Assembly (NCBI RefSeq): GCF_000971235.1
Contig: NZ_BBMB01000005.1
Coordinates: forward strand, 1-64,000
Reading direction: 5' to 3'
Length of the DNA: 64,000 nt
From: Demequina subtropica
Lineage (GTDB): Bacteria > Actinomycetota > Actinomycetes > Actinomycetales > Demequinaceae
This document shows positions 19,312-29,408 of the stretch, in pieces. The position numbers and the translations under genes were made by a program. A model generated the notes under the pieces. That model made no database searches and was not told where the DNA came from. It saw nothing but the letters and a program-made list of their open reading frames with translations. Position 1 is the stretch's first letter, and each line of letters starts with the position of its first letter.

Positions 19312-19977
19312 GTGCACATCGTGATCATGGGTTGTGGCCGCACCGGCGCGACGCTGGCGACCGAGTTCGAGGCCCGTGGCCACACCGTGGCGGTGATCGA
19401 CCAGTCGGGCGACGCCTTCCGCCGCCTCCCCTCGGGGTTCGCAGGTCAGCGCATCACAGGCGTCGGCTTCGACCGCGACACGCTCGTCTCGGCCGGCGTC
19501 GAGGACGCCTATGCGTTCGCGGCCGTGTCCGACGGCGACAACTCGAACATCCTCGCGGCGCGCGTGGTGCGCGAGACCTACGGGATCGACAACGTGGTGG
19601 CGCGCATCGCGGACTTCGGCCGCGCCGAGGTCTACCGACGGCTCGGCATCCCCACCGTCGCGCCCGTGCCATGGACCTCCGCGCAGATCGTGTCGAGGCT
19701 CCTGCCCGGAGGCTCCGACGCGCTGTACCACGATCCGAGCGCGGGCGTGAGCCTCAACCGCCTGCCGATCGACTCCGGCTGGGTGGGCAAGCGCTACACG
19801 CAGCTCGAGGCGCAGACGCGCGCCCGCGTCGCGTACCTCGTGCGCTTCGGCGAGGCGCTGCTGCCCGATGCGGACACGCTCGTCCAGGAGGGCGACGAGG
19901 CCTACTTCACGATGCTGCCCGGCGCCGGCTCGGTGCCCGCGCGCGTCGCCGGCCGTTCCCCGGAGGTGACCCGATGA
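19312..19977 (+). CDS. TrkA-family potassium uptake regulator (CeoB-like)
   Basis: This 221-residue peripheral protein gates K+ transport through nucleotide binding. The RCK-N Rossmann start is VHIVIMGCGRTGATLATEFEARGHTVAVID, with GxGxxG-like GCGRTG. It also has SDGDNSNILAARVVRETYG and, after residue about 130, an RCK-C domain (ARVAYLVRFGEALLPDADTLVQEGDEAYF). It is divergent from the APC-type permease with 41 bp between starts and overlaps the second TrkA gene by ATGA. This is the standard tandem TrkA arrangement of actinobacteria. Confidence 0.92.
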   Translation: MHIVIMGCGRTGATLATEFEARGHTVAVIDQSGDAFRRLPSGFAGQRITGVGFDRDTLVSAGVEDAYAFAAVSDGDNSNILAARVVRETYGIDNVVARIADFGRAEVYRRLGIPTVAPVPWTSAQIVSRLLPGGSDALYHDPSAGVSLNRLPIDSGWVGKRYTQLEAQTRARVAYLVRFGEALLPDADTLVQEGDEAYFTMLPGAGSVPARVAGRSPEVTR

Positions 19978-20660
19978 AGGTGATGATCGCCGGGGCGGGC
20001 TCCGTCGGCCGCTCGATCGCCCGCGACCTGCTCGAGCACGGGCATGAGGTTCTCCTCATCGACTCGAACCCCGCCGCCATGCGCGTCGCGCAGGTCGCGG
20101 AGGCCGAGTGGATGCTCGCGGACGTGTGCGAGATGTCCGCGCTGCGCGACGCGCAGATCGAGACCATGGACGTCGTGGTCGCGGCCACGGGCGACGACAA
20201 GGCGAACCTGGTCGTGTCCTTCCTCGCCAAGACGGAGTTCGGCGTGCCGCGCACGGTCGCGCGCGTCAACAACCCCCGCAACGAGTGGATGTACGACGCC
20301 CAGTGGGGCGTCGACGTGGCCGTGTCGACCCCGCGCATCATGACCGCGATGGTCGAGGAGGCGGTGGCGGTCGGCGACCTCGTGCGCGTGTTCACGTTCC
20401 GCCAGTCCGGCGCCGCGATGGTCGAGGTGACCCTGCCCGCATCGTCACCCGTCGTGGGCGTGCTCCTGCGCGAGATCCAGTGGCCCGTCGACATCGTGCT
20501 CGCGTGCATCATCCGCGGCGACCGCACCCTCTCGCCCACGCCCGACGACACCCTCGAGGCTCACGACGAGCTGCTGTTCATCGTGTCGTCGGAGGCGGAT
20601 CCCGAGGCTCTCGAGCAGGCCCTGCGTCGCGGGACAGCAGCCATACGCCCCACAGCGTGA
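19974..20660 (+). CDS. TrkA-family potassium uptake regulator (CeoC-like)
   Basis: The second of two TrkA genes encodes 228 residues. It has a full RCK-N domain (MKVMIAGAGSVGRSIARDLL, ATGDDKANLVVSFLAKTEF, ARVNNPRNEWMYDAQWGVD) and an RCK-C domain (VEVTLPASSPVVGVLLREI, then DDTLEAHDELLFIV). It is expected to pair with the upstream TrkA protein on a Trk/Ktr-type channel or transporter. The start overlaps the previous stop (ATGA). Its 3' end overlaps the 3' end of the convergent DUF3159 gene by 83 bp, which is unusually long. Confidence 0.92.
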   Translation: MKVMIAGAGSVGRSIARDLLEHGHEVLLIDSNPAAMRVAQVAEAEWMLADVCEMSALRDAQIETMDVVVAATGDDKANLVVSFLAKTEFGVPRTVARVNNPRNEWMYDAQWGVDVAVSTPRIMTAMVEEAVAVGDLVRVFTFRQSGAAMVEVTLPASSPVVGVLLREIQWPVDIVLACIIRGDRTLSPTPDDTLEAHDELLFIVSSEADPEALEQALRRGTAAIRPTA

Positions 20661-21252
20661 GCGCGAAGAGAGGCACGCCCATGGCGAGCTTGACGGTGCC
20701 GAGCACCGCGAGCTGACCCGCGAGGAGCAGCGGCAGCTGCACCGCGAGGCGCAGCGCGAACATCGCCGCGAGGACGCCGGACGCGAGCTGGTACCGGCGC
20801 CGCTCCCCCGCGCGCTGACGCCACGAGGTGCCCTCGCCGTGGATGAGTCCCATGACGATGCCGACCACGGGCCACCCCGCCACCATCGAGACGAGGATCC
20901 CCGCGAGGTACGCGGCGTTGATCCACATCCCGGGCTCGAAGTAGCCGGCGGCGTCGCCCGAACGCCAGGCCCAGATCGCACCGATCGCGACTCCCGCCGC
21001 GCCGGCGAGGGCCTGCGTGATCGGCGTGCGCTGGATGAGGCGCACGATGACGAGCAGCACCATCACCGCGGCCGCGGCGAGCACGGGCGCACGGAAGCCG
21101 CCCCACACCAGGTAGGCGACCACGAAGACGATGCCGGGGAGCGACGACTCGACGAAGCCCCGCCAGCCGCCGATCGCGGCGTGGAGGTCGAAGGACTCGC
21201 CTCCGAGCAGGCTCGCGGCCCGGTTCTCGGTGGCTGGTCGCTCGCCGGTCAT
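20578..21252 (-). CDS. DUF3159 family membrane protein
   Basis: This 224-residue integral membrane protein of the actinobacterial DUF3159 family has six hydrophobic segments. It starts SFDLHAAIGGWRGFVESSLPGIVFVVAYL and includes ITQALAGAAGVAIGAIWAWRSGDAAGYFEPGMW... in the family style. Function is unknown; the family consistently sits between an OB-fold gene and trkA genes, as here. ATG 21252 overlaps the OB-fold stop (ATGA). Its last 27 codons overlap trkA on the other strand and encode a basic Pro-rich tail, so the natural C-terminus may have been extended by loss of an earlier stop. Confidence 0.85.
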   Translation of the reverse strand: MTGERPATENRAASLLGGESFDLHAAIGGWRGFVESSLPGIVFVVAYLVWGGFRAPVLAAAAVMVLLVIVRLIQRTPITQALAGAAGVAIGAIWAWRSGDAAGYFEPGMWINAAYLAGILVSMVAGWPVVGIVMGLIHGEGTSWRQRAGERRRYQLASGVLAAMFALRLAVQLPLLLAGQLAVLGTVKLAMGVPLFALTLWGVWLLSRDAGPAREPRDPPPTTR

Positions 21253-21536
21253 GATGCGTGCATCAGCTCGTAGCGGGGGTTGTACAGGCGCGGCACGGAC
21301 TCGGTCGCGCACACGCGGCCCTCGACGGCGAGCTCGACGCCGGGTGCGATGCCGGGCACGTCCCGCCGCCCCATGAACACGGCGTCGATGCGGCCGGTCC
21401 GGTCCTCGAGCCGCACGGTGAACGCCGGGGGCGCGTCGCTCGGCTCCACCTGGATCGCCACCACGCGGCCCTCGACGCGGGCGACCCCGCGGGGCTCGAC
21501 ATCCGCGATGGCGCACGTGGGGGCCGCGGACGTCAC
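21249..21536 (-). CDS. OB-fold nucleic-acid-binding protein
   Basis: This 95-residue protein starts at GTG 21536. The run GVARVEGRVVAIQVEPSD, then FTVRLEDRTGRIDAVFMGRR, then GVELAVEGRVCA gives the five strands of an RecG/tRNA-anticodon-type OB fold. The family occurs downstream of dut in actinobacteria. The binding target is unknown. It overlaps both neighbours by four bases (GTGA with dut, ATGA with DUF3159), so dut, this gene and DUF3159 form a tightly coupled unit. Confidence 0.85.
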   Translation of the reverse strand: MTSAAPTCAIADVEPRGVARVEGRVVAIQVEPSDAPPAFTVRLEDRTGRIDAVFMGRRDVPGIAPGVELAVEGRVCATESVPRLYNPRYELMHAS

Positions 21537-21994
21537 GCGGAGGCCTCCGCGGTCGCGACGCCGGTCGATCCGAAGCCGCCCTCGCCGCGGTGCGACCCGG
21601 GCAGGTCCTCCACGGGGACGAACTCGGCCAGCTCGACGCGCTGGATCACCAGCTGCGCGATGCGGTCGCCGCGGGCCAGCGTCACGGGCTCGTGGGCGTC
21701 GGTGTTGAGCAGGGTCACCGCGATCTCGCCGCGGTAGCCCGCGTCGACGGTGCCGGGTGCGTTCACCACGGTCACGCCGTGGCGAGCTGCGAGCCCCGAG
21801 CGCGGGTGGACGAACGCCGCATAGCCATGAGGGAGCGCGATGCGCAGCCCCGTGGGCACGGTGGCGCGCTCGCCGGGAGCGAGGTGCACGTCGACGCGGG
21901 TCGTGATGTCGGCACCAGCGTCACCGGGATGCGAGTACCGCGGGAGCGGCACGTCCGGCTCGGTCGTGCTGACGAGGATCTCGAGGTCGGCCAT
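21533..21994 (-). CDS. dut: Deoxyuridine 5'-triphosphate nucleotidohydrolase (dUTPase)
   Basis: This 153-residue dUTPase hydrolyses dUTP to dUMP and pyrophosphate, keeping uracil out of DNA. The trimeric-dUTPase motifs are in order: HPGDAGADI, then PRSGLAARHGVTVVNAPGTVDAGYRGEI (with the catalytic Asp), RIAQLVIQ and the C-terminal motif 5 GSHRGEGGFGSTG. The start is only 3 bp after the DUF4193 stop. In related genomes a DUF3093 gene usually lies between dut and DUF4193, and a DUF3710 gene after dut; neither is present here. Confidence 0.97.
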   Translation of the reverse strand: MADLEILVSTTEPDVPLPRYSHPGDAGADITTRVDVHLAPGERATVPTGLRIALPHGYAAFVHPRSGLAARHGVTVVNAPGTVDAGYRGEIAVTLLNTDAHEPVTLARGDRIAQLVIQRVELAEFVPVEDLPGSHRGEGGFGSTGVATAEASA

Positions 21995-21997
21995 GCG

Positions 21998-22297
21998 TCA
22001 GGCCGCGCACTCCGAGCAGATCGGCTGATCGTTCTTGAAGGTCGCGAGCTGGCTGCGGTGGTGCACCAGGAAGCACGACATGCACGTGAACTCGTCCTGC
22101 TGCGCCGGAAGCACGCGGACCGAGAGCTCCTCGCCCGACAGATCGGCGCCCGGGAGCTCGAAGCCCTCTGCGGCCTCGGTCTCGTCCTCATCGACCACGC
22201 CGGAGGTCTTGTCCGCCCGACGGGCCTTCAGCTCCTCGATGGAGTCGGCCGAGATCTCGTCGTCGGTCTTGCGCGGCGCGTCGTAATCGGTTGCCAT
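21998..22297 (-). CDS. DUF4193 family protein
   Basis: This 99-residue acidic protein belongs to DUF4193. It begins MATDYDAPRKTDDE and ends with a zinc-ribbon-like pair of CxxC motifs (FTCMSCFLVHHRSQL and PICSECAA). The family is near-universal in actinobacteria and has no assigned biochemical role. The ends are at the expected conserved positions, so the start is reliable. It leads the DUF4193-dut-OB-DUF3159 transcription unit; the 126 bp upstream probably hold its promoter but I could not identify it. Confidence 0.9.
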   Translation of the reverse strand: MATDYDAPRKTDDEISADSIEELKARRADKTSGVVDEDETEAAEGFELPGADLSGEELSVRVLPAQQDEFTCMSCFLVHHRSQLATFKNDQPICSECAA

Positions 22298-22423
22298 ACG
22301 GCTGAAGTCCCTTCCACGTAACCTGTGGCTGTCTAATGCCCGGCGAGGACCTTTTGTTCCCGCGCGGCTGACGCATTCTGCACCATCCCGGAGAAGATTG
22401 CGACCTGTAGCGCGTGCCGCGCC

Positions 22424-23230
22424 TCAGAACGGCCGGATGCCCGCCGCGACGAGCGCATCGCGCAGCTCCTCCCATGCGGCCGGCATCGCCGCGATCACCA
22501 GCGACTCGTCCGGGGGCCCGCCGTCGACGGACCCCACGCGCACGCCGGCCTCGGACGCGATGAGCGCCGCCGCGGCGAAGTCCCACGGGTGCAGGCCCTG
22601 CTCGTAGTAAGCGTCCACCAGGCCGGCGGCGACGTTGCACAGGTCGACCGACGCGGAGCCGAGCCGGCGGATGTCCCTCACCTGGGGCAGCAGCCGCGCG
22701 ACGAGCGCACCCTGCTGGGCGCGCCGCTCGGCGATGTACTGGAAGCCCGTCGCGACGAGCGTGCGGTCGAGCGGCGGCGCATCGTCCCGATGCAGGCGCT
22801 GCCCGTCGCGCCAGGCGCCCTCGCCGCGCGCCGCCGTCCACAGCACCCCCGACCCGTCGCGCACCGCTCCCGCCTCGACGGTCCAGCGACGCGGGTCGGG
22901 GTCCCCGCTGACCGCCGCCACGGACACGGAGTAGTGCGGGATCCCGTAGAGGTAGTTGACGGTGCCGTCGATGGGATCGAGCACCCACGTGATGCCGGAC
23001 GTGCCCACCACGTCCTCGCCCTCCTCGCCCAGGATCCCGTCGTCCGGGCGGAGCACCGCGAGACGCTCCCGCAGGAGGCGCTCGGCGGCGAGGTCCATCT
23101 GGGTGACGATGTCGACCGAGGAGGACTTGGTGTCCGCGACGCGGGCGGAACCGCGTCCCGTCACGATGAGCCGGCCCACCTCCTCCGCGAGGGCCGAGGC
23201 GACGTCGAGCAGCGCGGAGGGAGTCGTCAT
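22424..23230 (-). CDS. Inositol monophosphatase family protein
   Basis: This 268-residue Mg2+-dependent phosphatase of the inositol monophosphatase (SuhB-like) family has metal-binding motifs GEEGEDVVG (loop Glu), WVLDPIDGTVNYLYGIPHYSVSVA (the DPIDGT signature) and, near residue 210, HPWDFAAAALIASEAG. Substrates in the family include inositol phosphates, histidinol phosphate and nucleotides; the true one is unclear here. Start ATG 23230 lies six bases after TACGAT and has no ribosome-binding site, consistent with a leaderless message. Confidence 0.92.
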   Translation of the reverse strand: MTTPSALLDVASALAEEVGRLIVTGRGSARVADTKSSSVDIVTQMDLAAERLLRERLAVLRPDDGILGEEGEDVVGTSGITWVLDPIDGTVNYLYGIPHYSVSVAAVSGDPDPRRWTVEAGAVRDGSGVLWTAARGEGAWRDGQRLHRDDAPPLDRTLVATGFQYIAERRAQQGALVARLLPQVRDIRRLGSASVDLCNVAAGLVDAYYEQGLHPWDFAAAALIASEAGVRVGSVDGGPPDESLVIAAMPAAWEELRDALVAAGIRPF

Positions 23231-23242
23231 GCGCTCATCGTA
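23231..23242 (-). promoter_or_regulatory. -10-like hexamer at leaderless spacing (inositol monophosphatase gene)
   Basis: On the minus strand TACGAT (23242-23237) is followed by 6 nt and ATG 23230. Fits the TANNNT-N6-ATG pattern seen at several genes here. Confidence 0.4.
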
Positions 23243-23318
23243 GGAGGCGGCCTCGAGGGCGATACCGACAATCGGGCCGATCCGGGGTGTCGCGGCGGCA
23301 GGGGCGCGAGCGCGTGGC

Positions 23319-23329
23319 ACCCTGATGCC
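23319..23329 (+). promoter_or_regulatory. -10-like element at leaderless spacing (sepH)
   Basis: CACCCT (23319-23323 with the following T) then GATGCC precede ATG 23330. The same CCCTGATGCCATG string recurs at the polyprenyl synthase start (40278), where the hexamer is TACCCT. Confidence 0.4.
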
Positions 23330-24391
23330 ATGACTCGCCTCTCGCTCGTGGGCCCCTCCGAGGATGGCCTCCACCTCGTGGTGGAGACCGAGTCCGGCGA
23401 CCGCTTCGAGCTCCCCCTTTCCGATGAGCTGCGCCACGCCGTGCGCTACACGCGGCCGGCGAGCACCGCGGCCGCGGCCCGCGCGGACGAGCCGGACGGC
23501 CCGACCATGACGCCCCGCGAGATCCAGCAGCGCATCCGTGCGGGCCTCAGCGCCGCCGAGCTCTCGGAGCTCACCGGCGCCTCGCTGTCCTCGATCGAGA
23601 AGTACGAGGGCCCGGTCGCCGCCGAGCGCCGGTACATCGCGGATCTCGCTCGCGAGACCCGCATCGGGCGCGACCCGAGCGCCCCGCAGCTGGGAGACCT
23701 CGTGACGGACCGCCTGGCGGCGCGCGGGGTGGACCCGGAGTCGGTGACGTGGGACGCCTGGCGCGAGGTCGACGAGCCCTGGCGCGTCGCGGCCGACTAC
23801 CGCGTGTCCGGTCGAGGCGTGCGCGCGCTGTGGACGTTCGACCACTCGGCACGCACGCTGACCGCCGAGGACGAGGAGGCGCGCTGGCTCTCGGAGACCG
23901 AGCTGCTCGACGTGCCGATCCCCCGCCGCCACCTGAGCGCGGTGCGCGACGGCGAGGCCGACGCCGCACGTCCGCTCCAGGCCACGCGCCCGCCCGCCCC
24001 CACCGAGCCCGTCCCGCTCGTCGAGGAGCCCGACGCAGGCGCGGAGGCGGAGGCCCCGGCGCCCGTGCGTGCGCCCGAGCCGACCCAGACCGAGCTGCTG
24101 CTCGACGACCTCGACCTGCGCCGCGGCACGCGCGAGAGCGTCCCCGAGCCCGAGGAGGACGACGAGGACGAGGACGATGCGTTCGAGGGCTTCGGTCCCG
24201 CGCAGCGGGCCCGCCAGGCCGACACCGGCTTCGCCCACCCGGCGGCGCGGAAGAGCGCTCCTGAGCCCGAGCCCGCCCCGGCGCCCGCGAAGCCCGAGGA
24301 GCCGGCGGACCGCCGCTCCTCGAAGCGCGGCCGCGCGTCGGTGCCGAGCTGGGACGAGATCGTCTTCGGCGCCAAGAACGACCAGGGCTGA
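23330..24391 (+). CDS. sepH: Septation protein SepH
   Basis: SepH is an actinobacterial division protein that stimulates FtsZ assembly. The 353-residue protein has the DUF3071 N-terminal domain. It begins LSLVGPSEDGLHLVVETESGDRFELPL and includes the helix-turn-helix-like MTPREIQQRIRAGLSAAELSELTG, followed by RYIADLARETRIG. A long acidic Pro/Glu/Asp-rich linker (about residues 215-330) ends in the conserved RASVPSWDEIVFG tail near the C-terminus. The linker carries a GGACGATGCG word at 24172. Start chosen by family N-terminus; it fits a leaderless message. Confidence 0.93.
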   Translation: MTRLSLVGPSEDGLHLVVETESGDRFELPLSDELRHAVRYTRPASTAAAARADEPDGPTMTPREIQQRIRAGLSAAELSELTGASLSSIEKYEGPVAAERRYIADLARETRIGRDPSAPQLGDLVTDRLAARGVDPESVTWDAWREVDEPWRVAADYRVSGRGVRALWTFDHSARTLTAEDEEARWLSETELLDVPIPRRHLSAVRDGEADAARPLQATRPPAPTEPVPLVEEPDAGAEAEAPAPVRAPEPTQTELLLDDLDLRRGTRESVPEPEEDDEDEDDAFEGFGPAQRARQADTGFAHPAARKSAPEPEPAPAPAKPEEPADRRSSKRGRASVPSWDEIVFGAKNDQG

Positions 24392-24419
24392 GCGACGCTC
24401 CCCTGCCGCCCGCCATCTT

Positions 24420-24617
24420 GAAAGTGGTAGGTGAGAGTCGGTTCTGCGACGTTTCGCCCTCACCGTGGTGGATGGTTGCCGGTCCGGACGGCGCGCACGA
24501 CCGTTGAACCGCCGGTCACGCCGTCACCGGTGGGCACAGCGTCGGCAAGGGACCGCGACAACAGGCCACCACTGCGGCGCCGCGACCTTGCGAGACCGAC
24601 CACCAGGTACCACTTTC
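24420..24617. repeat. Noncoding segment bounded by a 10-bp inverted repeat
   Basis: GAAAGTGGTA at 24420-24429 and its exact complement TACCACTTTC at 24608-24617 bound about 198 bp of noncoding DNA between the convergent ends of sepH and a phosphodiesterase-like gene. Locally the sequence is less GC-biased than the genes. It contains no open frame with family likeness. Possibilities are a degenerate mobile element end pair, a large folded RNA, or chance. No second copy occurs in the window. Confidence 0.45.
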
Positions 24618-24645
24618 GCGATGCGGCGTGGGTGGGCTGCCGGGC

Positions 24646-25818
24646 TCAGCCGTCGTAGGCGACGAGCAGCGGGATCTCGAGCTCCTCGCGCGTGAGGGAG
24701 CCGTGGACGCCGACGAGCGCGATCGCCTCGGGCGTCTGGGTACGGGAGTCGACCACCGTCGCGCGGCCCGCCATCGCCACCACCACGTCGCCGATCCGGT
24801 CCTCGACGTGGTCCGCGACCACCGGGCCGAACAGCCCCAGCGCCACCGCCTCGGATCGCAGCAGCACCGCGGCATCCGCCCCGAGCACGCCGCGCCAGCG
24901 CTCCGCGACCGCGGGCGCGACCGCCGCATCGTCCGTATGGAGGTGCAGCATGCGCGGCTCCCCCGCCACGAGCCGGACGTCGCGCGCGAGCGAGGGCTCC
25001 GCGGCGATGTCCCAGCGCGGCGCTCCCGGGACGTCGACCATCCCGTGGTCGGCGGTGACGACGATCGCGGCGTGGCGCGGGAGCCGCGCGCGCAGGCGCC
25101 GCAGCTCCTGGTCCACGTCCTCGAGCGCCGCCGTCCACGCCTCCGACTGCCAGCCATGCTTGTGGCCCATGCGGTCGATATCGCCCCAGTAGAGGTACGT
25201 GAGGCCCGGCGTGCGGGCCCGCCTGATGGCCTCGTCCACGCGCTCGGCCAGCCGCGCGCGACCGACGAACTCACCGCCCGACAGCGCCGCGCGCGTGAGC
25301 CCCGATCCCGCGAACTTGGCCTTGCCGAGGGTCGAGACCGCGAGGCCGCCCTCATGGGCCGTGCGCAGCAGGGACGGCTCGCGCTGCCAGCGCTCGGGAT
25401 CGTCGGCGCCGTCCCATGACACGAGGTTCGCGGCGGCGCCGGTACGCGGGTTGTGCGCGGTGTATCCGGTCATCCCCGTGGCGCCCGACGCGCGGCCCGT
25501 GCCGAACAGCGCCAGCGAGGTCGCCGTGGTGGTCGGGAAGCCCGCCGTGATGACGGCGGACTCGGTGGTCCGCAGGAAGGGCGCGTGGCCCTTGCGCGCG
25601 TCGAGCTGGCGGTGGCCGAGCCCGTCGATGAGCACCACCACCACGTGCTCGGCACGCGGGATCCCCAGGCGGACCCTGTCGGCCTCGGCGTCCCGGGCCG
25701 CGACCGCATCGGCCGCGCCGACCGCCGCGAGGGCGCCCGGGAGGACCGCACCGAGCTCGAGGCCTCCGTAGTCGGGGACGGACAGCCCCGCGGCGGCCAG
25801 CCGTTCCCCGGGGGTCAC
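24646..25818 (-). CDS. Alkaline phosphatase-superfamily phosphodiesterase (nucleotide pyrophosphatase-like)
   Basis: This 390-residue protein has the metal-dependent phosphodiesterase fold. VVVVLIDGLGHRQL near residue 62 has the first metal Asp. AGFPTTTATSLALFGTG has the nucleophile Thr. YLYWGDIDRMGHKHG and VVTADHGMVDV supply further metal ligands. There is no signal peptide, so it is probably cytoplasmic. In actinobacteria this gene usually precedes or overlaps a DUF5998 gene near topoisomerase IV. GTG 25818 overlaps the DUF5998 stop. The substrate is unknown. Confidence 0.88.
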   Translation of the reverse strand: MTPGERLAAAGLSVPDYGGLELGAVLPGALAAVGAADAVAARDAEADRVRLGIPRAEHVVVVLIDGLGHRQLDARKGHAPFLRTTESAVITAGFPTTTATSLALFGTGRASGATGMTGYTAHNPRTGAAANLVSWDGADDPERWQREPSLLRTAHEGGLAVSTLGKAKFAGSGLTRAALSGGEFVGRARLAERVDEAIRRARTPGLTYLYWGDIDRMGHKHGWQSEAWTAALEDVDQELRRLRARLPRHAAIVVTADHGMVDVPGAPRWDIAAEPSLARDVRLVAGEPRMLHLHTDDAAVAPAVAERWRGVLGADAAVLLRSEAVALGLFGPVVADHVEDRIGDVVVAMAGRATVVDSRTQTPEAIALVGVHGSLTREELEIPLLVAYDG

Positions 25819-26381
25819 CCCCGCGCCCCGATCGCCCCCTGGAGCACGGACGCGAAGTCCTGGAGCGCGCGGATCGAGGGCTCGCCGTCCGCGATGAGGC
25901 TCACACGCACCAGGATGTCGTCGGACGTGAGCGTGCCGGTGTAGCCGTGGTCGGCCTCGCAGCTCTGGTCGCCGCAGCTCGCCGGCTCGAGGTCGAGCCG
26001 CGAGTGGACGGACCCGCCGACCGCGAGCACGAGCTCGCTCGGGAGGTCTCCCTCCTTGAAGTGCTCGGGCTCGTGCACCACGTGGGTCATCGCGGTGTTG
26101 CGGATCGCGGTGAGCGCGGTGGCCTCGACCGTCGCGGAGGCCTCGTGGCCGCCCTCGGAGCCGTGCCCCGCGCCGTCGTCCATGTGGACCCGCAGCAGCC
26201 GCGTCGCCGTGATGACCAGCACGGTCATGTGGCGACGCACCTCGCGGTCGTCGAAGGTCGTCTCGGCGTGGACGAAGTGCCCGAGCACCGTCTCGGCGCC
26301 GATCGCGGAACGGAGGACGGAGGTCGCCAGCGCCGGGTAGTAGCCCGCGATGCGTACGGCCTGGTCGAGGGTCTGTGACAT
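25815..26381 (-). CDS. DUF5998 family protein
   Basis: This 188-residue protein matches DUF5998 by length and by features such as AVRIAGYYPALATSVLRSAIGAETVLGHFVHAETTFD (read in parts), VLVITATRLLRVHMDD and a Cys pair in SCGDQSCEADHGY. Its gene context is also right. No function is known. It starts at ATG 26381 and its stop overlaps the next gene's GTG. The 148-bp divergent gap to parC carries GAGACAATA on both strands (minus strand about 26388-26395, plus strand about 26482-26490), plausible paired -10 regions, and one GGACGATGCG word. Confidence 0.82.
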   Translation of the reverse strand: MSQTLDQAVRIAGYYPALATSVLRSAIGAETVLGHFVHAETTFDDREVRRHMTVLVITATRLLRVHMDDGAGHGSEGGHEASATVEATALTAIRNTAMTHVVHEPEHFKEGDLPSELVLAVGGSVHSRLDLEPASCGDQSCEADHGYTGTLTSDDILVRVSLIADGEPSIRALQDFASVLQGAIGARG

Positions 26382-26529
26382 GGCCGCTATTGTCTCACCT
26401 TCGGGGGCGGCCGGCCGCGATCCCTGCGGACGATGCGCAGGCCCGCCCCGCGAGCCTGTGCGCGCGTGTCCGACGGACGCGAGACAATACGGGCTGGCCC
26501 TGACCGACCGAGCAGATCCGAGGTGACTG

Positions 26530-28973
<2,444 letters not shown>

Positions 28974-28977
<4 letters not shown>

Positions 28978-29387
28978 CGCTCGAGTATCGGACCGATGCG
29001 CCCGTCACCGCGGCGCAGTACGTGGACGCGCTCGACCGGTCGACGCTAGGCGAGCGGCGACCCACGGATGATCTCGCGGTGTTCGAGCGGGCGCTCGCGG
29101 CCTCGAACCTGCTGGTGACGGCGTGGGACGGGACGCTGCTCGTGGGCTTCGCGCGCGCTCTGACGGACTTCGAGCTCATGTGCTACCTCCAGGACCTCGG
29201 GGTCGACGCCGGGTACCAGCGCCGCGGCATCGGGCTCGAGCTGCAGCGGCTCATGCGCGCGCAGCTCGGGCCTCACTGCAAGGTGCGCCTGTCGGCCGCA
29301 CCCGCGGCGGCGGACTACTACCCCGGCATCGGCTACCGGCGCCACGACCGCTCGTGGGAGCTGCTGCCCGGGGATCCGCTGGGCTGA
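28974..29387 (+). CDS. GNAT-family N-acetyltransferase
   Basis: This 137-residue acetyltransferase has the GNAT core: [24 protein letters not shown] (strands 3-4) and the acetyl-CoA loop [14 protein letters not shown] near residue 82. A C-terminal [16 protein letters not shown] completes it. The acceptor is unknown. GTG 28974 overlaps the parC stop by GTGA, so it is translated from the parC message. It is convergent with a hypothetical gene 21 bp away. Confidence 0.88.
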
Positions 29388-29408
29388 CGCCTGTCCCGGC
29401 GCACGTGC

